NCBI GenBank assembly: GCA_028023455.1
Contig: JAQFVV010000205.1
Location: forward strand, 1,347,353-1,411,352
Length of the DNA: 64,000 nucleotides
Direction: 5' to 3'
Source of the DNA: Epiperipatus broadwayi
Taxonomy: Eukaryota > Onychophora > Udeonychophora > Euonychophora > Peripatidae
Position numbers and translations under genes: made by a program. This document shows positions 24,801-36,800 of the stretch, one piece after another. The notes under the pieces are model-generated. The model had not been told where the DNA came from and searched no databases. It saw nothing but the letters and a program-made list of their open reading frames with translations. Each line of letters starts with the position of its first letter. The first letter of the stretch is position 1.

Positions 24801-27800
24801 TGCTATCCATAATACTATTATTCAAGACAGCTAAATATCTGGCGGTTTTCAAGTTATTAGGCAGGCATCACTTTTATCGGGCAAAATTGCTGATGTTCCA
24901 TTGGACTAAGGCTAGGGTCTGGCCATATATTTATGATGATGGTTAACACTGCATTGTCATAAAAAACACTGACTCTGAAGACTGATTGTAAAACTGAGTG
25001 ACTGACCGATTGTGAAATCAACTGATTGAATGATGAAAAACCGGACTATTTATGTGATGGCCTATGTCACTTTGTTAATTAGTTTTTATATCCTCCAACT
25101 ATATCCGTTGTTGAAATTCGTCCATTGTTTTTGATTACATTCTGATAAGATTTTAATCCTGTTTTCAGTTGGTAGTTCATTGCTAATTCCTGTTGTTTAT
25201 AGATTCTTTAATTAGTAGCCATTGCAAATTCTGTTTTTATATAGCTTATAATTGTATTTAAATTTTTGAGAGACATTCCAATTACATGCTTTCATTTGTT
25301 TTTCTTTTTAATATTTTTAACACACACACATTTATCACTCGTTATTTACGCACATGTATATTTTATTCTAATAAATAGTTTAAACGAAAAGAGATTTTTT
25401 TTCTTTTAGTTTTCAGATTTCTATCTTCTCTTTTTTTCTTTAATAATTTAAACGAAAGAGAGAGTACTTTTAATTACTTGAAATTCAATTACTTTTAGCT
25501 TGTCAAAGTTATATTTTCTACTCCCTTCTAATTAATAAACTACTTTTGTATGAATAACTTTTTAAACTCTTTTAGATTTTCTCCTTTTTTTAATGAGATG
25601 CTTTAATTCAATATTTTATGGACAGCTTAGTGATTTTATTATTTATTAATCAAGTTTAAAACTTCTTCTGTTATTTATGAAAATTGTTTAGTTTTGAATA
25701 ATTGTACATTTTTTTATATTTATCTTAAAAGAATGCATGCAGCAAATTTAATATAGCGCTGCTTGTTAGCGGTATACTATATATATATAAAATATACATA
25801 TATTAAATAATGTCACATGAGCAACAAGTTTAATGATAAAATTTCACTGATTGACAAAAAGATGTACGAATGATCAATAGAGTAAAATTGCAAAGGAATT
25901 ATAATTTTTTGCTGATAGTAAGCACTTGAGATCTTTTTTGGCAAGTTGAAAGCAATATATGAATCTAAAAAAGTACCGGAAACCTATTACAGCAGTATTA
26001 TGAAGACATTTTGAATTGAGAAATATTACAATCTTCTTTTGCATAGTGATGTATTCAGATTTTGCGTTTAATGATACATCTTATCCTCTCCATTCATTTG
26101 GATTTCAGATTTATAGTTTAATAAGGTTAAATTGGTTATTTATAATCTCAAAAATAGATGCTTGAATGAGAGTCCAGACAGAAACCTTATAATAGATTTA
26201 AAATGAGGGGATGATATGCTTACTTTAACTCTTGAAATTTATAGAAATGTAGAAAATTTGAAAAATATGCACTATCTAACTAATTTGAAGGTTGTTTTAT
26301 TGTTACAATTTATAATATATTGAGGGGAAGGAAAAAATTGACATAAATATTATTGTTATTCACATCGACAAAAATGATTCCAAGGATTTTATGGAATAGA
26401 CTGCATCGAATTATAAAATGACTGGTTTATTGAAGACAATAACATCTTTACCATCATTTTATGCTCTTGAAAAATGATTAAAATTTGTAGCATTTTTTAA
26501 AATTTGGGTATACATATCCAATCACAAATTCTCACTTTGTCTAGAAACTCTACTTGAAAATAAACATACATGAGTAAATGATGTCACCATGGATTAGTTC
26601 ATATTCAGTGGAAAAAGTAAATTCAGTTAAATCTAATTCTCCGATAACACTAAAAGAATATGTAGATCAATTTTTACTGTTTTGCAAATTTTAACTTTTT
26701 TTTTTAATCCTTTGTATTTGTTTGCTCCTTGATATTTTTCTGGCTTTGCTTCTTCGATAGCCTGTTTTTCTCATTGTCCTAAGAACCTTTATATTTCAAA
26801 GAAATTTATCAATCTTAATTTGCCATAATTTGCAAATCAAACTTTTTTCTCTCTCTTGATTACATGGGTTGTCAAACTTTTGTATTCTTTATTTCACATT
26901 TTTTTCTTACAAATAATTTTTTGGGATGATTTATTTGCCTAATGTGAAAATTTCACTTTTGTATTGCATTTTTCATTACATATATACTCTTTTTCATATT
27001 GCTTTTTATATAAATAGAACAATCACTGAGCAATGTCATGTTAGAACAGTACAAATACTCATTCTTCATAATTACCTTGACATATGAAGTCAGGAAGTTC
27101 AATATTATATTCCAATTTTGTGCATGCTGCACATGTCGAGTGAGTTGAATAAAATTTCTAATATTGTGTTTTTAATGATGTATGGAATCAATAGAGAATT
27201 GTTTGAAATAATGAATATACCACAGTGTGTCACAATGAAAAAATAACTAGTTCTTTTTCCAAAGTGCCTAGGGCCCTATCTCTGATATTGTAACAATGTT
27301 CTTCAGCTATTTACCACAAAAATTTTAAGGTGCTTAATATGTTTGGATTTTTAGTTATGTGAAATGTGTATTTCATACCTTACCCAGAATGGAACTGTGC
27401 GCTAACAATAAATTTTGTTACAAATTGAAAAAACTACTGAAACATTTGAAATGATTTAAATTACATATATTAGTGAAACCATGAATCGTAAGAACATTTT
27501 CAAATGGTTTGCAAGATTTTGTGTTGGCAAGGCACAAAACACACATTTCATTTCATAATTCATGATCCAAACTTGTTAGTGTCTTAAAATTTTTGTGATG
27601 GATAGCCAAATTATGTTACTACTTAACACATACATAGATTAGAGATAGTATCCAGGCCGTTTAAAGAAAGAAGCAGTCATGTTTTCACTGGGGCACGTTA
27701 CTTATTTCATATGCACACTTTTCTTGGAAAAGTAAATTATTGAAGATTTATTTTAGCATAAAAAATAAATTTTAAGAACTATTACTGTTTATTTCATTAA

Positions 27801-30800
27801 ACAATTTTAATAGGGGCAGAAAAATTGATTTATGTTAAAATAACCAATCAAAATTAATATTGTGTCTTGTATTGGTGGTCGAGAGATCAGCACGACTGGA
27901 TTGCACTTGCAGGCAGTTGCCCGGGTTGCGGGTTCGCGTCCCAGCCGATGCTATGACACTTAAAAAAAAAAAAAAATTAGTATTGTGTTCATAATCATGC
28001 TTTTTTAAAATGATTTTTCATTACGTGTACTTCATGTATATTTCTTGTATTTGACTGTAGTATATCATTTTCTCCACATTTTTATAAATGTCATCAAAAG
28101 AGAGCTAAACTGTCTTTTTTCCATTTATTTTGCTGCATTAATTCAATTCACTCAACTACCCTCTGTGGTTTGGTATATAGTTGGTAGAGCGAGGTCCCAG
28201 AATCGATTCTGGCACTTGCAGGTCTGGTATCAAACTTGTTATGAACTCCCGAGGAATAAAGTGATATGTCTTCTTAATTCACTCAAATGAATAACATTTC
28301 CATAAGGATATGGAATAATACTAGAGGAATTTTGTTACAACGGGACAAATTCTGAATTTCTTCACACTAATTTCTCAACTTCTGACTGGAATTTTTATTA
28401 CAAAGCAGTAATCAACATCGTGAGTTTATTGACATTTTACCTCTAAGCTTAAGATCAAGAAACATCATGATCTTCCCAATTGCCTGATAGCTCTTAACTG
28501 AAATATCAGTTGTTTTTTTGAAAGCAGGATGAATATGTGAGAGATTGAATAAAATTTTTTCTAATATTTACAATTATGACAGACAAAAATAAATCATGGC
28601 CCTTATTCCCAAGAGACTAAAGTTGCTAGCCAAGGTAGTGGTTAGTACCAAAGAAAGTTCCCCTGATTGCGGACCCAAGCTAACATTTGATGACGACTTT
28701 TCACTTTAGGTATTTACAACTGCAGTTCACTTTCAAGTGGAAGAAGAATTATCTCATATTAAATGGGACATTTGTGAAGTTAGAAGAAAAGATGAAGAAG
28801 CAATTGATCTAAAAAGTGACATATGCTGTACTACAAAGGCACAAATATTGAAAGTGCAAATGGAGTAGGGTTCATTATAAATAAAGTAGATCAACATTGT
28901 GGAGATTGATTGTGTATCGGACAGAATGGTAAGATTTAGTATTCAACTTAATAGCAGATATGAATGCATATAATTCACATTTATGCTCAACAAGTACTCA
29001 TAGTGATGAAGGAGTAGAGGATTTTAATATGGATGTACAAAAGGCTTTTGATCAGACCTAACATTTTAAAATTATTATGGAAGAACTTTAATGCTAGAAT
29101 TGATAAACAATTGAAAGATGAAAGTGCTGTAGATAAATTTGATTATGGTGATAGAAATGATAGAGGACATACCTTTGTGAGATTTCCAATTGTTTTTTTG
29201 GGAAAAATGTTTAAATGGAAATGGACATGGGAGCATCGAAATGAAGATACAAGAGAATTGGCTTATATTTTGACTAACAGAAAGTACATATTTCAAGATT
29301 ATAATGTTCTTAATAAGTTCAACACAGGAAGTGATCGTCGATTAGTGAGATATAAGATACATGTTAATACAAAACTAGTGAGACAAAAATTATTAAGAAA
29401 AACAATTTTCACAATTCATATTCCCAATCTTCAGAAATATTCTAATGAATTTAAATTAGAACTTGCAAATCATTTTTAAATATTAAAAGAATTTGAATGT
29501 GATTCAGATTTGAATGAAATCAATAGGAAAATGACTGATACACTTAAAAACTGCAACAAAGATTGCTGGTAGCAAAAAAGCAGCAGTTGACCAGTAAAAC
29601 TTTTATTGAGTCTAAAGAATTTATAAGAAAAGAAAGAACATGAAAATAAATAAAAATGATGCACTAAGAAGGATTGAATATCTTGAATTTTTGTAAAATG
29701 GTGCGAAAAATAGTTATAAAGTATAATTGTGAATTAGCAAGAAAAGCTATAGAAGAGAATAAGTCCCAAGAATTAAAACATCATTTTGATATTCGTATGA
29801 AACATGCTGTAAGAATAAAAATGGAACTATTACTAAAAAGAGAGATAACATAATGAAATGTTGTAGAAGAGTTGTATCAAGAATTATATAATAATAAAGA
29901 ACAAGGAAAAGTATCTCCTATAACTAACATATCATGAATTATCAAGGATTTTAAATGAAGTATTAAATTTATGAATAGGTTAAAGGTTCCAAATAATGAT
30001 AGAATTATAATCGATATCTTATAAGAAGCAGGTGAAGAAATAGAAAAAATTTTTGGCAAAGTTATATACCAAATGTTTAAAGTTCCAAGTAATGATAAAG
30101 TTATATACCAAATGTTTAAATGATACAAATGTACCAGAGGATTGGAAAAATGGAGTATTAATATTAATAAAAGGTGATAAAGAAGATATTAGAAATTATA
30201 GAGCTATCAATCTTTTATCACTTTTATATAAAATTTTTACCAAAGTAATTATAACTTGTCTACAGCAAACTTTTGATTTCATCTAACCAAAAGAATAAGC
30301 TGGATTTGAAAGTGCTTTAGTACACTAGATCACATCCAAGTATTAAGAGAGAGTTATAGAAAAGATCAATGAAAATGACTTGCCATTATGCTTTGGATTT
30401 ATAGATTATGAAAAGGCATTCGATTCTATAAGTATTTCTTCAATGATCATTAAGGTATTTCTCCAGTGGATCATCAAGGAATAGACCCAGGATATTATCA
30501 TATTCTGAAGAATATTTATAAAAATGCAGCAATAACAATTAGATTACATAATGATACTAAGAAGATTAACATTGAGAAAGGTGTACAACAGGGTGACTCC
30601 ATTTATCTAAAACTTTTTACATCAGTGCTGAAAAAAGTGTTTTTTGATACTAGGAAGATTAACATTGAGAAAGGTGTACAATAGGGTGACTCCATTTATC
30701 TAAAACTTTTTACATCAGTGCTGCAAGATGTGGATTAAAATGGAAAACTAAAGGAATGAAAGTTAATGAAGATTATTTAAGTCATTTAGATTTTGCAGGT

Positions 30801-33800
30801 GATGTAGTTGTTTTTCAAATAATGCTTCGGAGCTTCAGAAAATATTGCATGAGTTATCAGATGAAAGTAAGCTAAAGGTAAATGTTAAAAAATCTAAGGT
30901 AATGTTCAATGAATTTTCTCAAAAGAAGAAATTAAAGATTGATAATGATGAGTTAGAAGAAATTAACAACTACAAATATCTTTGTAACATATTGGATAAA
31001 ATTAATCATAGAATTAAACCTGGTTGGAGCATTTTTGGTAGAAATAACTCAATATGGTACTTGTGACTTTTGACCCATGTGGCCACCAGAGGCGCTAGTC
31101 AGGGTCAACCACAGAAATACTTAGAGTAGGGGCCCCAAATGCAGCATTGCAAATTTCAGCTGAAAGGTGGCGCTGTTCACAATGCGTAAGCACAGGAACA
31201 TTCCACCAGCTGGCTGGCAGCAAAGCTGCCCGCTTGGTGGCGCTGGTCGCAGTGCATAAGCCCACTTAGCTGACATCATCTGCAACCAGCAGATACCAAG
31301 AACCTAGGTGGCGCTGATTGCCGTAAATACATCTAGCTTATGTGTCTTCTGCTAACAGCGACTACCAAGATTCTAGCCCACTACGTGCCGCTGTTTCTCC
31401 ACGGTTACACACGGAAAAATTACGCACTGATAAGAATTTATGTACATACTACTTAAAATATGAATGGCTTATAATGTACAGGTGTTATTAATTAAGAAGC
31501 TACAACTATTTAAATATTCTTTCAAACTTAATAGTATCACATGCTATTTCAGTTTTATAAATGGATGTATCTTTAAATTATCTTTTTTTTTAAAAATCGA
31601 TCTTTTTCTTTTAATTATTTACTCTATGCCAAAATGTTATATATAAGTCGAGCGGTGAAATTTGTTATCATGGCCGCTTGAATGGCATCATAGATTTACA
31701 TACGAAAGTACGCTATAATTAGACAGGTTTGATAAAATTATCTCGTAGAAATCCTCATAATTATTCATAAAATATTTTATTAATCTATAAGTCAATTTTA
31801 AATTTAAAAATCGATCTTTTTTTTTTAATTATTTACTCTAAAAGTGGTTTTTTTTAAAATTAAAAAAAAAATGTAATGTAATTTTTACGACAATCGGTTT
31901 TTTTAAAAAAAAAAACCCTAATTTTTTTTCCCTTCTTTCAAAACTAGAGACATTCCAAAGATAAAAACTAATATATTTAATTAATAGGGGCTTTAGTAAT
32001 GAATAGCTATGGTCAATTAGTGAATTGGATTGATTTAATGAGACAGACACTGATATATGATTAAGTATATTTATTGACAATTTCATATATACTTGATATA
32101 ACCCATTACTTAGCGTTGGATAATGCACGGAGGCATTTTATTTACTAAACAACTTTACTCTAGGCCATTTAGCAAAATAAATTTGTGGCTATTATTTAAT
32201 TGCGCTAATTTTATGCTATAATCCACTTATTAGTTATGCCCTTTCATCATCAGTTCTAGTGGCTATTATACATGTAATCAAACCATGTCTGGAGTGAAGT
32301 TTAATAATACATCCGATTATGATAAATTTATATATTAAATAAGGGCATATAAAGCCTCACAGATAGCTTTAGATCGAACAGGTTTTCGAGAATGCTTCAG
32401 TTCAACACGAGAGTTGGCTATAAAGATTTTACTAATACGCTACGCACAAGTAAAATATAATAATAAAGTGGCTCTGCGGATGGATGAATAGATTTTAGGG
32501 TTTTCATGACCAACACCGGTTTATCCAATGATCGATCGTCATGCTGCTAAAAGGAAACCTTTATTTGGTTCATAAGAGGCCGGGGACTTACGTACTAATC
32601 TGGCCCTTAGCTCAGTCTTAGCTACAGCACTACCCATAAGAGAGGAAAATGAGCTGGACTTACCGTGGCTCCATCTTATATATACACTGTATATATATAA
32701 AAAAAAACAGCACAACGATAAAATATTAATAAATTTCACATCAGCCAAGCCGAAGTATATTATAAATGAAATACCATACATTAAATGAACACTAGTTTTG
32801 TCAGCTTGATTAAAAGAGCCAACTCTTCTGTAGCATGAGAAATACATATAAACTACTGACGGGAATATATATATACACAAACTTTACTTTATCCCGCTCA
32901 ATCTCTTAGTTATGTATAATTAATAAACTTTTAAAGGTTGAAAGTTTGGATTTATAAGACACATTTTATATTTACATTATTTACTAAATGACAAAATAAT
33001 AACGAGCACAAAGGATCGCCATTATTTATAAATTAGGGGTTCGAAACTGAGCGCTAAATGTCTCTATAATTAATACAATACGAAGATTTTAAATAATATC
33101 TTCAAAAAGTATATATTTCGTAACTAAATGCGTGCCGTTTCGAGAGAGGCATAATTAATAATAACTAAAATAAGCAAGAGAGAAATAAATATAACTGCAG
33201 TGATTAAGTTATATAGCAAAACAAGAAGTTAATAAAGGAAATTAACAAAAGTATGTCATTTATAGAATTGAAATATTATTGATAAGACAATTTAGAAAGA
33301 GTTTACTATTAGCTAGCTAACCTGATTTTGAAGCAATGATTATTTTGAATTTTACACAGAGCTCTGCGATTTTAATAATTTTAAAATAGATACTCGAGCT
33401 GGAACGAAGGTTAGTTCTTTGGCGGCTTATGGCATCTTCTCTTTAGTTGGGAGACGATTTAAGATGGTATTCTTATAGCTGGAGTTGGGGTAGTTGAATT
33501 TGAATTTGCCTCAGGACCAATCGACTTTCAATTAAACAAAATGATATAATCTAATTTCTACTACTGATAAAGTCTCCGAGGTGTTATTTTTAATTTATTT
33601 AAAAAAATTATTAAAATATATAAATTATATAATTTTGATTCAGATTTCATTAATTAAATTTCTTTTTAGGTGTTATAAAATGTTATGGCTTAGCAGATAG
33701 TAACGGTATTCTGATTTAATGATAAAATCTTTTGTTTTAAATATCATACATTAAATGAACACTAGTTTTGTCAGCTTGATTAAAAGAGCCAACTCTTCTG

Positions 33801-36800
33801 TAGCATGAGAAATACATATAAACTACTGACGGGAATATATATATACACAAACTTTACTTTATCCCGCTCAATCTCTTAGTTATGTATAATTAATAAACGT
33901 TTAAAGGGGGAAAGTATATTTAAGGGACTTACGAATACTTTAATAAGAAAAATATACTTATGATTACACTCCAGGCTAGTTTAATCTTTAGTAACATAAT
34001 AATTAAAGGTTTGAAAGTTTGGATTTATAAGCCACATTTTATATTTACATTAATTATTTATTAAATGACAAAATAATAACGAGCACAAAGGGTTGCCATT
34101 ATTTATAAATTAGGGGTTCGAAACTGAGCGCTAAATGACGCTATAATTAATACAATACGAAGATTTTAAATAATATCTTCAAAAAGTATATATTTCGTAA
34201 CTAAATGCGTGCCGTTTCGAGACAGGCATAATTAATAATAACTAAAATAAGCAAGAGAGAAATAAATATAACTGCAGTGATTAAGTTATATAGCAAAACA
34301 AGAAGTTAATAAAGGAAATTAACAAAAGTATGTCATTTATAGAATTGAAATATTATTGATAAGACACTTTAGAAAGAGTTTACTATTAGTTAGCTAACCT
34401 GATTTTGAAGCAATGATTATTTTGAATTTTACCTAGAGTTCTGCGATTTTAATAATTTTAAAACAGATACTCGAGCTGGAACGAAAGTGAGTTCTTTGGC
34501 GGCTTATGGCATCTTCTCTTTAGTTGGGAGACGATTTAAGATGGTATTCTTATAGCTGGAGTTGGGGTAGTTGAATTTGAATTTGCCTCAGGACCAATCG
34601 ACTTTCAATTAAACAAAATCATATAATCTAATTTCTACTACTGATAAAGTCTCCGAGGTGTTATTTTTAATTTATTTGAAAAAATTATTAAAATATATAA
34701 ATTATATAATTTTGATTCAGATTTCATTAATTAAATTTCTTTTTAGGTGTTATAAAATGTTATGGCTTAGCAGATAGTAACAGTATTCTGATTTAATGAT
34801 AAAATCTTTTGTTGAAACAAATTCAATCAGTAAACTAGAAGTTACTTTTACCCCAGGTGCGGTCGCTAATTGATTTCTTGTTTACACAAAATTCCTATTT
34901 TTAATTATAAACCGATGACTTTTATTTTAACTAGATATAAATAATTTTTAACATATTTTCTTTATATTGTTTATTTTAAAAAAAGCAAATTTGACAGATC
35001 TCATAAAAAAATACTTTAGTTTCAGTTATATCTATAAAACATTTTACATTATTTTTATTTAATCTTAAATATTATATGTACAAATCATTATGCCATAATT
35101 TCATGGTTTAAATTATCCATCCACATATGAATAGAATACAAATATAAAATTTAAATTATCCATCCACATACGAATAGAATACAAATATAAAATTTAAATT
35201 ATCCATCCACATACAAATATAAAATTTAGAATTGAATTAGTCAATTCTAAATTTTATATTTGTATTATATTCGTATGTGGATGGATAATTTAAACCATGA
35301 AATTATGGCATAATGATTTGTTAGTCAATTCTAAATTTTATATTTGTATTATATTCATATGTGGATGGATTATTTAAACCATGAAATTATGGCATAATGA
35401 TTTGTACATATAATATTTAAGATTAAATAAAAATAATGTCAAATGTTTTCTTTATAATATATTTACCCATTTTCTGATTTAATGTTTAATAAATATAACT
35501 GAAATTAAAGTATTTTTTTTATAAGATCTGTCAAATTTGCGTTTTTTAAAATAAACAATATAAAGAAAATATGTTAAAAGTTATTTATATCTAGTTAAAA
35601 TAAAAGTCATCGGTTTATAATTAAAAATGGGAATTTTGTGTAAACAAGAAATCAATTAGCGACCGCACCTGGGGTAAAAGTAACATCTAGTTTACTGATT
35701 GAATTTGTTTCAACAAAAGATTTTATCATTAAATCAGAATACCGTTACTATCTGCTAAGCCATAACATTTTATAATACCTAAAAAGAAATTTAATTAATG
35801 AAATCGGAATCAAAATTATATAATTTACATATTTTAATAATTTTTTTAAGTAAATTAAAAATAACACCTCGGAGACGTTATCAGTAGTAGAAATTAGATT
35901 ATATGATTTTGTTTAATTAAAAGTCGATTGGTCCTGAGGCAAATTCAAATTCAACTACGCCAACTCCAGCTATAGGAATACCATCTTAAATCGTCTCCCA
36001 ACTAAAGAGAAGATGCCATAAGCCGCCAAAGAACTAACCTTCGTTCCAGCTCAAGTATCTGTTTTAAAATTATTAAAATCGCAGAGCTCTGTGTAAAATT
36101 CAAAATAATCATTATTGCTTCAAAATCAGGTTAGCTAACTATATTGTAAACTCTTTCTAAATTGTCTTATCAATAATATTTCAATTCTATAAATGACATA
36201 CTTTTGTTAATTTCCTCTATTAACTTCTTGTTTTGCTATATAACTTAATCACTGCAGTTATATTTATTTCTCTCTTGCTTATTTTAGTTATTATTAATTA
36301 TGCTTGTCTCGAAACGGCACGCATTTAGTTACGAAATATATACTTTTTGAAGATATTATTTAAAATCTTCGTATTGTATTAATTATAACGTCATTTAGCG
36401 CCCCGTTTCGAACCCCTAATTTATAAAAAATGGCGACCCTTTGTGCTCGTTATTATTTTGTCATTTAGTAAATAATTAATGTAAATATAAAATGTGGCTT
36501 ATAAATCCAAACTTTCAACCTTTAATTATTATGTTACTAAAGATTAAACTAGCCTGGAGTGTAATCATAAGTATATTTTTTTTATTAAAGTATTCGTAAG
36601 TCCCTTAAATATACTTTCCCCTTTTTAAAAGTTTATTAATTATACATAACTAAGAGATTGAGCGGGATAAAGTAAAGTTTGTGTGTATATATATTCCCGT
36701 CAGTTGTTTATATGCATTTCTCATGCTACAGAAGAGTTGGCTCTTTTAATTAAGCTGACAAAACTAGTGTTACATTTAATGTATGGTATTTAAAACAAAA

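Larger units (their letters stand above)
28570..31055 (+). mobile_element. RTE-type LINE, 5' part of a copy split by the palindromic element
   Basis: The copy starts near ACAGACAAAAATAAATCATG (28577). It contains the endonuclease (28714-29479), a linker, and reverse transcriptase from LLSLLYKIFTKVI (about 30206) to IKPGWSIFGRNNS (31012-31050). It then stops exactly at the palindromic element and resumes at 39368. Stops and frameshifts are frequent. Two internal duplications are visible: 42 bp near 30055-30115 and 93 bp (30553-30645 with 30646-30738), the latter repeating reverse transcriptase motif B. Motif C reads FAGD (about 30795), so the catalytic Asp is lost. Confidence 0.9.

Noticed and set aside
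28165-28260. Another tRNA-derived SINE (TAGTTGGTAGAGC word)
   Set aside because: A-box-like and B-box-like words are present but weak, with no second copy and no A tail.
29075-29296. Reverse-strand frame within the LINE endonuclease
   Set aside because: It is the antisense shadow of the endonuclease frame at 29033-29479.
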